From positions 121,026 to 185,025 of the forward strand of contig NZ_QOIM01000020.1 of assembly GCF_003323735.1 (NCBI RefSeq): a stretch of DNA of 64,000 nt, given 5' to 3'. A model generated the notes under the pieces. The model was not told the DNA's origin. It saw only the letters and a list, made by a program, of their open reading frames with translations, and made no database searches. Within the stretch, counting starts at the first letter, position 1. Every line of letters begins with the position of its first letter. This document shows positions 42,810 through 52,092 of this stretch, one piece after another. Position numbers and translations under genes: made by a program. This DNA is from Streptomyces reniochalinae (GTDB lineage Bacteria; Actinomycetota; Actinomycetes; Streptomycetales; Streptomycetaceae).

Positions 42810-43060
42810 ATGAGGCCCGCGCCGACGAGCACCCGCGCAAACCCGCAGGTAGACGCGCGGCGGCGTCAACCTCGCTCCGCGGCATGATCCTGATAGGGGA
42901 ATTTCTCCAGCCCCCTCCCCGGCCCCACCGCCTCATTGCCGTGCGGCTCCCCCCACGGCTACAACCGTTGCCAGCCACCGGTTACTGGCCGGTATCGCGG
43001 TCCGCCCCGCACCGGCGGACCCGGCAGGCACTCATACACGCCACGCCCACGGGGGAGCCC

Positions 43061-43531
43061 ATGACCACGCCCGTCTCCGAGTCCGCTTCCGGACGCCAGC
43101 CGCGCCGGCGCACCCCGCGCTCCGCGCCGTCCCGGCCGCCGACACGGCGCGACAGCCGCAGGCCCGCCGAGTCGGCCCTCCGCGCGGCCGCCCACCGCGC
43201 GCGGGAACGGCAGCCCCCGTACTGGTTCGCCCGCCGCCTGCTGCTCGTCCTCAGCGGACAGTGCCCCGTCCACACCCTCCTCGGCTACGCCACGGACGAG
43301 ACCTACGAACGGCTCGGCGCCCTCGCTCCCTCGGCCCCGCTCCGCCCCCGCGGCACCGACCGCACGGCCCCCGCCGTCCTGGAGGCCCGCGGAACCCAGA
43401 TCCGGCCCGGCGTCATCGAAGCCTTCGCCCGCGTCGCCACCGGCCACCGCCAGCGCGCCATGGCCTTCCGCCTCGAACACGGCCACAACCGCTGGCGCTG
43501 CACAGCCCTCGAACTCGACCTCACCCCTTGA
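43061..43531 (+). CDS. Rv3235 family protein
   Basis: 156 aa. A basic, disordered N-terminus (1-45) is followed by the conserved part: ARRLLLVLSGQCPVHTLLGY, then ARGTQIRPGVIEAFARVATG and MAFRLEHGHNRWRCTALELD. The family occurs next to secA in actinobacteria, as here. Its function is unknown, and no membrane segment is predicted. ATG at 43061 with GGGGGA five bases upstream. Confidence 0.83.
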   Translation: MTTPVSESASGRQPRRRTPRSAPSRPPTRRDSRRPAESALRAAAHRARERQPPYWFARRLLLVLSGQCPVHTLLGYATDETYERLGALAPSAPLRPRGTDRTAPAVLEARGTQIRPGVIEAFARVATGHRQRAMAFRLEHGHNRWRCTALELDLTP

Positions 43532-44018
43532 ACTCCGCCGGCTGCCGCCCGTCTGGGACGTCTGGAGCCTCTGACGCCCGGCCTCGGGCCCCCGGCCTCG
43601 GGCATGCGGGCCGGAGCCGCCGAGGCCGGGCCCGGAAGGGCAAGGGGCAGAGAGGCTGGCGGGTCAAGAGGCCGCAGGGGGCCGGCGCAGCGCTCAGGCG
43701 GGGTCCGGTCCCGGCCCCCGCTTCCTGGGCCCCTTGGGGGCGGACAGGGCCTGCGAGCCCCCGGAGGGGCGGGCAGAGCCCGCGACGCGGCCCCGGGCGG
43801 TCGGGCAGGGTTGCCAAGGAGCCTTCAGAGGGGCTGGAAGGGCGGGCAGAGCGCCTGGCCGAGTCAGTCAGGCCCCACAGGGCGGGCCGGGGTCCGACAG
43901 CGTCGGGGGCAGTGGTGTCGGGCGCGGCTGAGGGGCCGGGCAGCAGGTGCTCGGCCCCTCAGCGGGGGTGCGGCCCGGGAGGGGCCCACTAGGTGGCGTC
44001 GGCGTGACCGCCGCGCGG
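43532..44018. other. 487-base GC-rich spacer between the Rv3235-like gene and secA
   Basis: No gene is recognised; the open frames here are products of the extreme GC content and have no domain. The region separates two convergent genes and ends in two hairpins described separately. Purine-rich GGGCAGAG/GGGCGGGC-like motifs recur loosely, but no ordered repeat was found. Confidence 0.5.
43927..43963 (-). terminator. Hairpin downstream of secA
   Basis: GCTGAGGGGCCG pairs perfectly with CGGCCCCTCAGC across a 13-base loop, about 55 bases beyond the secA stop codon. It is a likely terminator for secA and possibly for the convergent Rv3235-like gene. Confidence 0.65.
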
Positions 44019-44022
44019 TCAC
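44004..44022 (-). terminator. Hairpin overlapping the secA stop codon
   Basis: GTGACCGC-CGC-GCGGTCAC, an 8-bp perfect stem that includes the TGA stop codon of secA (44019-44021). It may stabilise the 3' end or assist termination together with the larger hairpin downstream. Confidence 0.45.
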
Positions 44023-46868
44023 TTGCGCTTCTTGCGGCCCTTCTGGGCCTTCCTCCGCTCCGCGCGGGTGAGGCCGTCGGCCTGGGAGCGGACGGGGCCG
44101 GTCTCGTCCCCGTCCGTGCCGGCACCGGTGTCGAGGTCGCCCTCGACCACGCCACCCTCGGCGGTGGGCGCGGAGAAGTGCAGGCGGTCGGGGCGCTGCG
44201 GCTGGTCGAGGCCCTTGGCGTGGATCGCCGGGGCCGGCCCGGCGCCCGCTCCGGCCGGAACGGCGTCCCGGGGCTCGCTGTCCTTCTCCAGGGAGGGCGC
44301 GGGGACGGTGTCCTCGACGGGGACCTCCTCGACCTGCTGCTCGACCTGGACCTCCAGGTTGAACAGGTAGCCGACGGATTCCTCCTTGATGCCCTCCATC
44401 ATGGCCTGGAACATGTCGTAGCCCTCCCGCTGGTACTCGACCAGCGGGTCCTTCTGGGCCATCGCGCGCAGGCCGATGCCTTCCTGGAGGTAGTCCATCT
44501 CGTACAGGTGCTCGCGCCACTTGCGGTCGAGCACCGACAGCACCACGCGCCGCTCCAGCTCGCGCATGATCTCGGAGCCCAGCTCCTTCTCACGGGCGTC
44601 GTACTGCTCGTGGATGTCGTCCTTGACGGAGTCGATGATGAAGTCGGCCGTGATGCCCTCGCGGTCGCCCGCGGCCTCCTCCAGCTCCTCGATCGTGACC
44701 TTGACCGGGTACAGCTGCTTGAAGGCGCTCCACAGCCGGTCGAGGTCCCACTCCTCGGCGAAGCCCTCGACGGTCTCGGCCTGGACGTACGCCTCGATCG
44801 TGTCGTCCATGAAGTGCCCCACCTGCTCTTGCAGGTCCTCGCCTTCCAGGACGCGGCGGCGCTCGCCGTAGATGACCTCGCGCTGCCGGTTGAGCACCTC
44901 GTCGTACTTGAGGACGTTCTTGCGGATCTCGAAGTTCTGCTGCTCCACCTGGGACTGTGCGGAGGCGATGGCGCGGGTGACCATCTTGTTCTCGATCGGC
45001 ACGTCGTCGGGCACGTTGGCCATCGACATCACGCGCTCGACCATCTGCGCCTTGAACAGCCGCATCAGGTCGTCGCCCAGGGAGAGGTAGAAGCGGGACT
45101 CGCCCGGGTCGCCCTGGCGGCCCGAGCGGCCGCGCAGCTGGTTGTCGATCCGGCGGGACTCGTGCCGCTCGGTGCCCAGCACGTAGAGGCCGCCGAGTTC
45201 CTTGACCTCCTCGACGGCCGCCTTGACCGACTTCTCCGCCTTGTCCAGGGCGGTGGGCAGCGCGGCCGCCCACTCCTCGACGTGCTCGTTGGGGTCGAGG
45301 CCGCGCTCGCGCAGTTCGTTCTCCGCCATGCCCTCGGCGTTGCCGCCGAGCTTGATGTCGGTACCGCGGCCCGCCATGTTGGTGGCCACCGTGACGGCGC
45401 CCTTGCGGCCCGCCTCGGCGACGATCAGGGCCTCGCGCTCGTGGTTCTTCGCGTTCAGCACCTGGTGGGCGACGCCGCGCTTGGTGAGCTGCTTGGACAG
45501 GTACTCGGACTTCTCGACCGAGGTGGTGCCCACGAGGATCGGCTGGCCGCTCTCGTGCTTCTCGACGATGTCGTCGACCACCGCGTCGAACTTGGAGACC
45601 TCGGTGCGGTAGATCAGGTCGGCCTGGTCCTTGCGGGCCAGCGGCCGGTTGGTCGGGATCGGGACCACGCCGAGCTTGTAGATCTGGTGGAACTCGGCCG
45701 CCTCGGTCATGGCCGTACCGGTCATGCCGGAGAGGGTGTTGTAGAGGCGGAAGAAGTTCTGGAGGGTGATCGTGGCGAGCGTCTGGTTCTCGTCCTTGAT
45801 CTCCACCCCCTCCTTGGCCTCGATCGCCTGGTGCATGCCCTCGTTGTAGCGGCGGCCCGCCAGGATGCGGCCGGTGTGCTCGTCGACGATCATGACTTCG
45901 CCGTCCATGACGACGTAGTCCTTGTCGTTCTTGTAGAGCTCCTTGGCCTTGATCGCGTTGTTGAGGTACCCCACCAGCGGCGTGTTGACCGACTCGTAGA
46001 GGTTGTCGATGCCCAGCCAGTCCTCGACCTTGGTGACGCCCGACTCGTGGATGGCGACGGTGCGCTTCTTCTCGTCCACCTCGTAGTCGCCCGTCTCGGG
46101 CTTCTGGGTGCGCGGATCGCCCGGCTCGCCCTTTTCCAGGCGCTTGACCAGCTTCGCGAAGTCGCTGTACCACTTCGTGGCCTGGTCTGCGGGGCCGGAG
46201 ATGATCAGCGGCGTACGGGCCTCGTCGACGAGGATGGAGTCGACCTCGTCGACGATGGCGAAGTTGTGACCCCGCTGGACCAGTTCGTCCTTGGACCACG
46301 CCATGTTGTCGCGCAGGTAGTCGAACCCGAACTCGTTGTTCGTGCCGTAGGTGATGTCGCACGCGTACTGCTCGCGGCGCTCGGCCGGGCTCATGTTCGC
46401 CACGATGCAGCCGACCGACAGGCCGAGGAACCTGTGCACCCGGCCCATCCACTCGGAGTCGCGCTGCGCCAGGTAGTCGTTGACCGTGACGATGTGCACA
46501 CCGTCACCGGAGATCCCGTTCAGGTACGCCGGCAGCGTGCCGACCAGCGTCTTGCCCTCACCGGTCTTCATCTCGGCGACGTAGCCGAGGTGCAGCGCGG
46601 CGCCGCCCATCAGCTGCACGTCGTAGTGGCGCTCGCCCAGGACGCGCTTGGCCGCCTCACGGACGGTGGCGAACGCCTCGGGCATCAGGTCGTCCAGGGA
46701 CTCGCCCTCGGCGTACCGCTCCTTGTACTCGTCCGTGAGCGCGCGCAGCTCCGCGTCCGACAGGTCGACGAAGTCCTCTTCGATGGAATTCACCTGCCGC
46801 GCGACGCGGTCCAGCTTGCGCAGGATCTTCCCTTCACCTGCGCGCATGAGCTTGCCGAAGACGGACAC
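44019..46868 (-). CDS. secA: Preprotein translocase ATPase SecA
   Basis: 949-aa motor of the Sec pathway that drives precursor proteins through SecYEG. Walker A is KTGEGKT (about 101-107) and Walker B is [12 protein letters not shown] (DEVD 207-210). The second nucleotide-binding domain has [25 protein letters not shown] and [14 protein letters not shown]. The wing and helical scaffold follow ([20 protein letters not shown]). The C-terminus is a low-complexity linker ending in [14 protein letters not shown] and lacks the zinc-binding Cys motif of many SecA proteins. The GTG start at 46868 is supported by AAGGAG ten bases upstream. Confidence 0.98.
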   Translation of the reverse strand: MSVFGKLMRAGEGKILRKLDRVARQVNSIEEDFVDLSDAELRALTDEYKERYAEGESLDDLMPEAFATVREAAKRVLGERHYDVQLMGGAALHLGYVAEMKTGEGKTLVGTLPAYLNGISGDGVHIVTVNDYLAQRDSEWMGRVHRFLGLSVGCIVANMSPAERREQYACDITYGTNNEFGFDYLRDNMAWSKDELVQRGHNFAIVDEVDSILVDEARTPLIISGPADQATKWYSDFAKLVKRLEKGEPGDPRTQKPETGDYEVDEKKRTVAIHESGVTKVEDWLGIDNLYESVNTPLVGYLNNAIKAKELYKNDKDYVVMDGEVMIVDEHTGRILAGRRYNEGMHQAIEAKEGVEIKDENQTLATITLQNFFRLYNTLSGMTGTAMTEAAEFHQIYKLGVVPIPTNRPLARKDQADLIYRTEVSKFDAVVDDIVEKHESGQPILVGTTSVEKSEYLSKQLTKRGVAHQVLNAKNHEREALIVAEAGRKGAVTVATNMAGRGTDIKLGGNAEGMAENELRERGLDPNEHVEEWAAALPTALDKAEKSVKAAVEEVKELGGLYVLGTERHESRRIDNQLRGRSGRQGDPGESRFYLSLGDDLMRLFKAQMVERVMSMANVPDDVPIENKMVTRAIASAQSQVEQQNFEIRKNVLKYDEVLNRQREVIYGERRRVLEGEDLQEQVGHFMDDTIEAYVQAETVEGFAEEWDLDRLWSAFKQLYPVKVTIEELEEAAGDREGITADFIIDSVKDDIHEQYDAREKELGSEIMRELERRVVLSVLDRKWREHLYEMDYLQEGIGLRAMAQKDPLVEYQREGYDMFQAMMEGIKEESVGYLFNLEVQVEQQVEEVPVEDTVPAPSLEKDSEPRDAVPAGAGAGPAPAIHAKGLDQPQRPDRLHFSAPTAEGGVVEGDLDTGAGTDGDETGPVRSQADGLTRAERRKAQKGRKKRK

Positions 46869-47066
46869 TTAGGGTGGCTCCTTGCCGGTCGGGCCTGGCA
46901 CGGTCTGCACGGGTCAGTGCGGATGTCGGTGCGGATCCGCGAGGTCCTCTCCTTGCCGAGGGCCTGAACCGCACCGGCCATCGTATGCGAGGGAGGACTG
47001 ACCCTGTACCCCCAACGTGCCGGAGGCCCGGAAGGTGCCGGGGAGCGGGGCTGCACAATTCAGACT

Positions 47067-47651
47067 ATGGAACCCATCACACTGCGCACCGAGCGGCTCC
47101 TCCTCCGCCCCTTCGAGCGGGGAGACGCCGAGGCCGTGGCCGCCGCGTGTGACGACCCCGACATCCAGCGTTACGTCCCCGTACCCGAACCGTACACACT
47201 CGCCGACGCCGAGGAGTTCGTCACCGTCACCAACCCGGCCGGCTGGCGGGACGACACCATGTACAACTTCGGCGTCTTCACCCACGACGGCCAACTCGTC
47301 GGCTCCATGGGCCTGGTCGGGGTGACGCTCCTGCGCACCGCGGAACGCCGCGCCGAACTGGGCTTCTGGACAGCGCGCGGACACCGGCGCAGGGGCTGCG
47401 CGGCCGAGGCCGGGCGCGCCGTCGCCGAGTGGGCCTTCACCTCCCTGGGCGTGGAACGGCTGGAGTGGGTCGCCCAGGCAGACAACGCGGGCTCCCGTGC
47501 CGTGGCGCAGCGCATCGGTTTCGTGGAGGAAGGCGTCCAGCGGGCACGCATCGTGCACAGGGGAACACGGCGCGACGCACGCACCGCGGCCCTGCTCCCC
47601 TCCGACTGGGGGCTCCCCCTCGACACCCCGTACCTGCCCGCTCCCCGCTGA
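47067..47651 (+). CDS. GNAT-family N-acetyltransferase (RimJ/RimL type)
   Basis: 194 aa. The N-terminal strand ITLRTERLLLRPFERGDAEA and the closing VAQADNAGSRAVAQRIGFVE are typical of the RimJ/RimL subgroup. The acetyl-CoA loop is RGHRRRGCAAEAGRA. The target amine is unknown. No ribosome binding site precedes the ATG at 47067, but CACAAT lies seven bases upstream. The mRNA may therefore start at the ATG (leaderless), as is common in Streptomyces. It is divergent from secA, with 198 bases between the starts. Confidence 0.88.
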   Translation: MEPITLRTERLLLRPFERGDAEAVAAACDDPDIQRYVPVPEPYTLADAEEFVTVTNPAGWRDDTMYNFGVFTHDGQLVGSMGLVGVTLLRTAERRAELGFWTARGHRRRGCAAEAGRAVAEWAFTSLGVERLEWVAQADNAGSRAVAQRIGFVEEGVQRARIVHRGTRRDARTAALLPSDWGLPLDTPYLPAPR

Positions 47652-47668
47652 GTGGGCCAGCCACCGAG

Positions 47669-47759
47669 CCGGGCAGCCGTACGGCCACCGAGCGGGGCAG
47701 CCGGGCAGCCGTACGGCCACCGAGCGGGGCAGCCGGGCAGCCGTGCGGCCGAGAGCGGG
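47669..47759. repeat. Tandem 32-bp repeat, two exact copies and a partial third
   Basis: Two identical 32-base units occupy 47669-47700 and 47701-47732 (each starts CCGGGCAGCCGTACGG). A degraded third unit covers 47733-47759, and a fragment precedes the first. It lies in the 188-base gap between the GNAT gene and the YcaQ-like gene. No coding role is seen. Confidence 0.8.
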
Positions 47760-47839
47760 CCGGTCGAGCGGGGTGGAAGTACGGTGCCGGCGGACCCACT
47801 TGGAGTGGGTTGTCAGTGGGGCCTTCTAGGGTGACGCGT

Positions 47840-49048
47840 ATGACCACAGGCCTCACCGGCGCCGCACCCGCGGCCCCTTCCCGCCCCACGGTTTCCCTCT
47901 CCGCCGACGAGGCGCGGCGGATCGCGCTGCGGGCGCAGGGCCTGCTGGGCGCGCCAGACCGGCGCTCAGGCGTGCGCGGCGTACTGCGGAGCCTGGGAGC
48001 GGTGCAGCTGGACACCATCTCGGTGCTGGCGCGGTCGCACGAGCTGGTGCCCTACGCCCGCCTGGGCGCGGTGGGACGCCGGACGGTGGAGGCGGCCTAC
48101 TGGACGGGCGCGCACAGTTTCGAGTACTGGTCGCATGCCGCCTGCGTCCTGCCCATCGAGGAGTGGCCCCACTTCGCCTTCCGCCGCCGCGCCTTCCGGG
48201 AGCGGGGCCGCCGCTGGCACGTGATGAAGGACCGCGAGGGTTCCTGCGCCGCCGTCCGCGCGCAGCTCGAGGACGAGGGGCCGCTGACGACTGCCGAGCT
48301 GGGCGGCGGCCGCAAGGGCGGCGAGTGGTGGGACTGGTCGGAGCGCAAGATCGCCGTGGAGTGGCTGCTGGACATCGGCGAGGTCGTCGTCAGCGAGCGC
48401 CGCGGCTGGAAACGCGTCTACGACCTGGCCGAACGCGCAGTGCCCTCCTCCCTCCTCAACGACGACCTGGACGAGAGCGAGTGCCTGCGCCGCCTGGTGG
48501 GGCAGGCGGGCGCCGCGCTGGGGGTCGCCACCCGCGCCGACCTGGCCGACTACCACCGTCTCAAAGCGGAGCAGGTGGAGTCTGTGGTGGCCGACACCGA
48601 TCTGGTGCCGGTCGAGGTGCGGGGCTGGCCGCGTCGTGCCTGGGCCGACCCGGCGGCGCTGGCCGACACCCCGCGCGGCCGGCACCGCACCACTCTGCTC
48701 TCCCCGTTCGACTCCCTCGTCTGGGACCGGCCCCGCACCGAGCGGATCTTCGACTTCACCCACCGGCTGGAGGCCTACGTGCCGAAGCCGAAGCGGGTCC
48801 ACGGCTACTTCGCCATGCCCCTGCTGGCCGGGGGCAGGCTCTGCGGGCGGGTCGACCCGGCCCGCGAGGGGACGACGCTGGTCGCCCGCCAGCTGTCGAT
48901 GGACGGCGCCAAGGCCGTCGAGCCGATGGCGCGGGCACTGGGAGAGGCCGCTTCCTGGGTGGGCTGCGACGCGGTGCGGGTGGAGGTCTGCGACCCCGAA
49001 CCGCTGCGTCCCCACCTCCGCTCGGCCCTCGACGCACTGGGGCTGTGA
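47840..49048 (+). CDS. YcaQ/AlkX-type DNA glycosylase (HTH_42 family)
   Basis: 402 aa. This winged-helix family excises bulky or crosslinked alkylated bases; relatives include AlkZ, a self-resistance protein against azinomycin. The catalytic motif is QLD (56-58, in LGAVQLDTISVL), the Q-x-D form of the YcaQ-like branch rather than the Q-x-Q of AlkZ. Further family landmarks are YWTGAHSFEYWSHAACVLP, LLSPFDSLVWDR and RVHGYFAMPLLAGGRL. Start ATG at 47840 with AGGGTGA upstream; GTG at 47831 in the same frame is possible. It lies downstream of the GNAT gene across a tandem repeat. Confidence 0.87.
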   Translation: MTTGLTGAAPAAPSRPTVSLSADEARRIALRAQGLLGAPDRRSGVRGVLRSLGAVQLDTISVLARSHELVPYARLGAVGRRTVEAAYWTGAHSFEYWSHAACVLPIEEWPHFAFRRRAFRERGRRWHVMKDREGSCAAVRAQLEDEGPLTTAELGGGRKGGEWWDWSERKIAVEWLLDIGEVVVSERRGWKRVYDLAERAVPSSLLNDDLDESECLRRLVGQAGAALGVATRADLADYHRLKAEQVESVVADTDLVPVEVRGWPRRAWADPAALADTPRGRHRTTLLSPFDSLVWDRPRTERIFDFTHRLEAYVPKPKRVHGYFAMPLLAGGRLCGRVDPAREGTTLVARQLSMDGAKAVEPMARALGEAASWVGCDAVRVEVCDPEPLRPHLRSALDALGL

Positions 49049-49162
49049 GCGGACCGCGGGCGCCCTGAGCGTGCGGCATACCCCGCTGCGCACCGGCCTG
49101 TGAGCGAGCCGCCGACAGACCGACCGCGCGGCCGGAGGCCTGGGGTCTCCCTTCGTGTCCGC

Positions 49163-49915
49163 TCAGCGGATCTCCAGAATCTTCTCCCGCATCGCATAGA
49201 CGACGGCTTCCATCCGGGAGTGCAGCTGGAGCTTCTCGAGGATGTTGCGCACGTGGTTCTTGACGGTGTTCTCGCTGATGAACAGCTCTTTGGCGATGTC
49301 GCGGTTGTTCATCCCGGTCGCCACCAGCTTGAGCACCTCCAGCTCGCGGTCGGTGAGCTTCGGCGCGGGCACGAGCTTGCTCTCGTCGGTGCGCTGGATC
49401 ATCGACTTGAACTCGGTGAGCAGCTTGGCCGCCATCGAGGGACTGATCTGCGACTGGCCGTCGGCCACGGCCCGGATCGCGGCGGAGACCTCGTCCGTGG
49501 AGATCTCCTTGAGGAGGTAGCCCGTCGCCCCCGCCTTGATCGCGTCGTAGAGGTCGGCCTCCTCGTCGCTGATCGTCAGCATGATGATGCGGGCGCTGGG
49601 CGCCACCTCCTTGATGGCGGTGCAGGCCTCGATACCGCCTCGCTTGGGCATGCGCACGTCCATCAGCACGATGTCCGGCAGCAGGTCGGCCGCCTTGTCC
49701 ACCGCCTCGGCCCCGTCCCCGGCCTCCCCGACGACCTCGATGTCCTCCTCCTGCGCCAGGACGATCTCCAGCCCCCGGCGGAAGAGCTCGTGGTCGTCGA
49801 CGACCAGCACCCTGATCGGCTCCTGGCACCGTTCCCGTGCGGGCGGGTCCGCCTCGGCCACCGGACCCGGGTGTGCATCGGGCATGGGCATCACGGGCCC
49901 GAAGCTGTCCACCAT
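49163..49915 (-). CDS. NarL/FixJ-family response regulator (orphan)
   Basis: 250 aa. The receiver domain (about 35-155) has the acidic pair in VLVVDDHELF, the phospho-accepting D86 in VLMDVRMPK, and K in GYLLKEIST. A LuxR-type helix-turn-helix closes the protein (LTDRELEVLKLVATGMNNRD, ISENTVKNHVRNIL). The first 33 residues are an extension. ATG at 49915 has GGAGG six bases upstream. No histidine kinase gene is adjacent, so it is an orphan in this window. By position between secA and hpf it corresponds to the S. coelicolor regulator I recall as OrrA; that name is from memory. Confidence 0.93.
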   Translation of the reverse strand: MVDSFGPVMPMPDAHPGPVAEADPPARERCQEPIRVLVVDDHELFRRGLEIVLAQEEDIEVVGEAGDGAEAVDKAADLLPDIVLMDVRMPKRGGIEACTAIKEVAPSARIIMLTISDEEADLYDAIKAGATGYLLKEISTDEVSAAIRAVADGQSQISPSMAAKLLTEFKSMIQRTDESKLVPAPKLTDRELEVLKLVATGMNNRDIAKELFISENTVKNHVRNILEKLQLHSRMEAVVYAMREKILEIR

Positions 49916-50088
49916 CGTTCCTCCCCCTGCACCCTGTCTCGCCACCAACCCCGCTACGGAGTAGGGAGGTTGGTGCGGGTCTTGATGTTACTCACGTCGG
50001 CGCCCCCGGCCGGGTTCCGATGACCTGCCGGGGGCGCGAACATCAAGCCGGTGACTCGCAGGGCTGTGCCGGCCGTCCTGCGCCGTCG

Positions 50089-50790
50089 TCAGCCGCTGAG
50101 CGCTCCGCCCGCGCCGGGCGGCGGCTCCTCGACGAACGGATCCGGCTCCAGATGAATCACGCCGTAGTCGTAACCGTGCCGACGGTAGACGACGCTCGGC
50201 TGCTTGGTCTCGGAGTCGATGAACAGGTAGAAGTCGTGACCCACCAACTCCATCTCGTAGAGCGCTTGGTCAAGCGTCATGGGTGCCGCCGCGTGCGTCT
50301 TCTCCCGCACGATGAGCGGCCCTTCCCCCTGGACTTCCAGGGATCCCACCTTGGTGACCGCGGGCTGGCCGTCGGCCTGAGGGGGAGCGGCCACCGATCC
50401 GGCGGCCCCTTCGAGTTCTCCGTTGAGTTCCGACGCGAGGTGGGCGGTTGCCGCCGCCACACTCATCGGTGCGCGGCTTCCGCCACGGTGCACGCGGCGC
50501 TTGTCGGCCTGCTTGCGCATCCGGGCCTCCAGCTTGCTGGAAGCCAGGTCCAACGCCGCGTACGGGTCGGAGGCGGCTGCCTCCGCTCGGATGACCGGTC
50601 CACGGGTACGCAGGGTGATCTCCACCCTGTCGGAACGGTCGGCCTGCCGGGGGTTGTGCTCCTTGGCCACCTCGACCTCAAGGTTGATCACCTTGCCGTC
50701 GAGCTTCCTGACCTTTTCCAGCTTCTCGGCCACGTGCTTGCGGAACCGGTCGGGCACCTCTGTCTTACGGCCCTTGACGACGATGTCCAC
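50089..50790 (-). CDS. hpf: Long-form ribosome hibernation promoting factor
   Basis: 233 aa. The N-terminal S30AE domain (about 1-105) binds the decoding region of the 30S subunit (VDIVVKGRKTEVPDRFRKHV, EVEVAKEHNPRQADRSDRVE). A variable linker leads to the conserved C-terminal dimerisation domain (MTLDQALYEMELVGHDFYLF, VVYRRHGYDYGVIHLEPD), which joins two ribosomes into 100S particles. The GTG start at 50790 is set by GGAG six bases upstream and by family length; a longer in-frame start at 50847 is unlikely. About 310 bases of AT-richer leader lie upstream. Confidence 0.95.
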   Translation of the reverse strand: MDIVVKGRKTEVPDRFRKHVAEKLEKVRKLDGKVINLEVEVAKEHNPRQADRSDRVEITLRTRGPVIRAEAAASDPYAALDLASSKLEARMRKQADKRRVHRGGSRAPMSVAAATAHLASELNGELEGAAGSVAAPPQADGQPAVTKVGSLEVQGEGPLIVREKTHAAAPMTLDQALYEMELVGHDFYLFIDSETKQPSVVYRRHGYDYGVIHLEPDPFVEEPPPGAGGALSG

Positions 50791-51101
50791 GCAGAACTCC
50801 GTTCCCGGACGGTCCGCGACCCTTGGTGCGGAGCGTCCTTGGTGCACTGACGCCGGAGGTCGGCCCTCTTGCCGATGGCTCTCCGGCTCGAGGTCGGCTT
50901 GCGGGTTTCACCTCCTTCTCCCCCGGAGGGAAGATCGCCACCCAATCCGAACGTACCTCCACCGGGGGAGGCTCGGCACCCCCTACTGGCACGTACCTCC
51001 GATCAGGCGAGTCATCCCTCGTATCACCTGCAACGACGATCTCAATCTGGTAGTTCCAGCAATTACTCATTCGCTTACCGTGCGCGACGTCTCGTGAGCG
51101 G
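50791..51101. other. 311-base leader region of hpf
   Basis: This stretch has lower GC than its surroundings and should contain the hpf promoter on the minus strand. A frame from ATG 51070 down into hpf (N-terminus MSNCWNYQIEIVVAGDTRDD) is open for about 57 protein-like residues. It has weak third-position bias and no visible ribosome binding site, so I do not call it a gene. Direct GTAA motifs occur near 51063-51078. Confidence 0.45.
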
Positions 51102-51890
51102 TCACGCGTCCGCGCGCACGGCCAGAACCGCGGCCGAGTCCACTCCTCCCAAGGCTCTCGCCGCTTCCGCCAGCGAGGCGCCCGTCGTCATCACATCGTC
51201 CACCAGCACCACCCGCCCAGCACCCAGCAGCCGGGCACCGGCTGGCGCCGGCTCCAGTGCTCCCGCAAGATTCGCGGTCCGCTGCGCCGCCGTCAGCCCC
51301 GCCTGGTCGACGACCCTGCGTCGCTGCCGCAGCACAGGCAGCACCCGGACAGCCATGCCCTCCCTCCTGAGCGTCCGCGCGGCCTCCCGCGCCAGGCGCC
51401 GTACCGGGTCGTGCCCCCGCCCCGCGACGGCCCGGCGCGCCGAGGGCACCGGGACGAGCGCGACCGGCGACCCGCGCCCGGAGGACGGGCCGCCGTCCCG
51501 GGAGGGCGGCCCGCGCCGTCCACAGGCGGCGGGAGCGGGTTCGGCGAGCCCCACCGGGGCGGCCGGGGTGGCCTGCGGTGCGTGCGCGGCCAGGCGGACG
51601 GCGCGGGCCAGCACCGTCCCCAGGGGCGCGGCCAGCCCGAGGGCACCGCGCTCCTTGTGAGCGAGCAGCGCGGCCCGCACCCCGCCGGTGTACGTGAGCG
51701 CTCCGTACACCCGAGGCAGCCCGGACGGTACGCGCGAGGGCCACACCCGCCGCGGCACCGCGCCCTTCAGCACGCTGCTGCACTCTTCGCACAAACGGTC
51801 CCGCTCGCGCGGACGACCGCACCCGGCGCATCCCATGGGAAGCACCAGACCTGCGATTTCCCGCGGGAGGCTCTGCCATGACTCCCGCAT
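51102..51890 (-). CDS. ComF-like phosphoribosyltransferase
   Basis: 262 aa. Four cysteines in GCAGCGRPRERDRLCEEC (C21, C24, C34, C37) form the zinc ribbon found at the start of ComF/GntX proteins. The C-terminal phosphoribosyltransferase fold has the PRPP loop VVLVDDVMTTGASLAEAA. The family is tied to DNA uptake or amidophosphoribosyl chemistry, but the reaction is unclear. ATG at 51890 is the best start by homology, although GGAGG lies only two bases before it. GTG at 51899 or TTG at 51983 are alternatives. A Gly/Pro/Arg-rich insert spans about residues 115-150. Confidence 0.85.
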   Translation of the reverse strand: MRESWQSLPREIAGLVLPMGCAGCGRPRERDRLCEECSSVLKGAVPRRVWPSRVPSGLPRVYGALTYTGGVRAALLAHKERGALGLAAPLGTVLARAVRLAAHAPQATPAAPVGLAEPAPAACGRRGPPSRDGGPSSGRGSPVALVPVPSARRAVAGRGHDPVRRLAREAARTLRREGMAVRVLPVLRQRRRVVDQAGLTAAQRTANLAGALEPAPAGARLLGAGRVVLVDDVMTTGASLAEAARALGGVDSAAVLAVRADA

Positions 51891-52092
51891 GGCCTCCACT
51901 GTGGCAGCACGGGCACGGCGCCACCAGCCCTGTGGATAACTCCCCGAGCCGGCTTCGGATGGCCACCCCCCGTGCTCGAACAACCGAGGGAACGGCGGGC
52001 GCGTCGCAGCAGGTCACGCCGCCGGTTCGGGAAGCAGGTCAGGCCGAGTCCGGGCGAGTTGGTCCGGCCCGGTCAGGTCGTGCGGGCGGCGC

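Noticed and set aside
43947..46967. 1006-codon plus-strand frame opposite secA
   Set aside because: It is antisense to secA with no homologous motif; it exists because of GC-driven lack of stop codons.
47669..47759. Candidate CRISPR array
   Set aside because: The 32-bp units are directly abutting with no unique spacers, so this is a tandem repeat and not CRISPR.
51931..51939. TGTGGATAA, a perfect DnaA-box consensus
   Set aside because: It is a single 9-mer with no cluster of boxes or AT-rich unwinding region, so it is not evidence of an origin.
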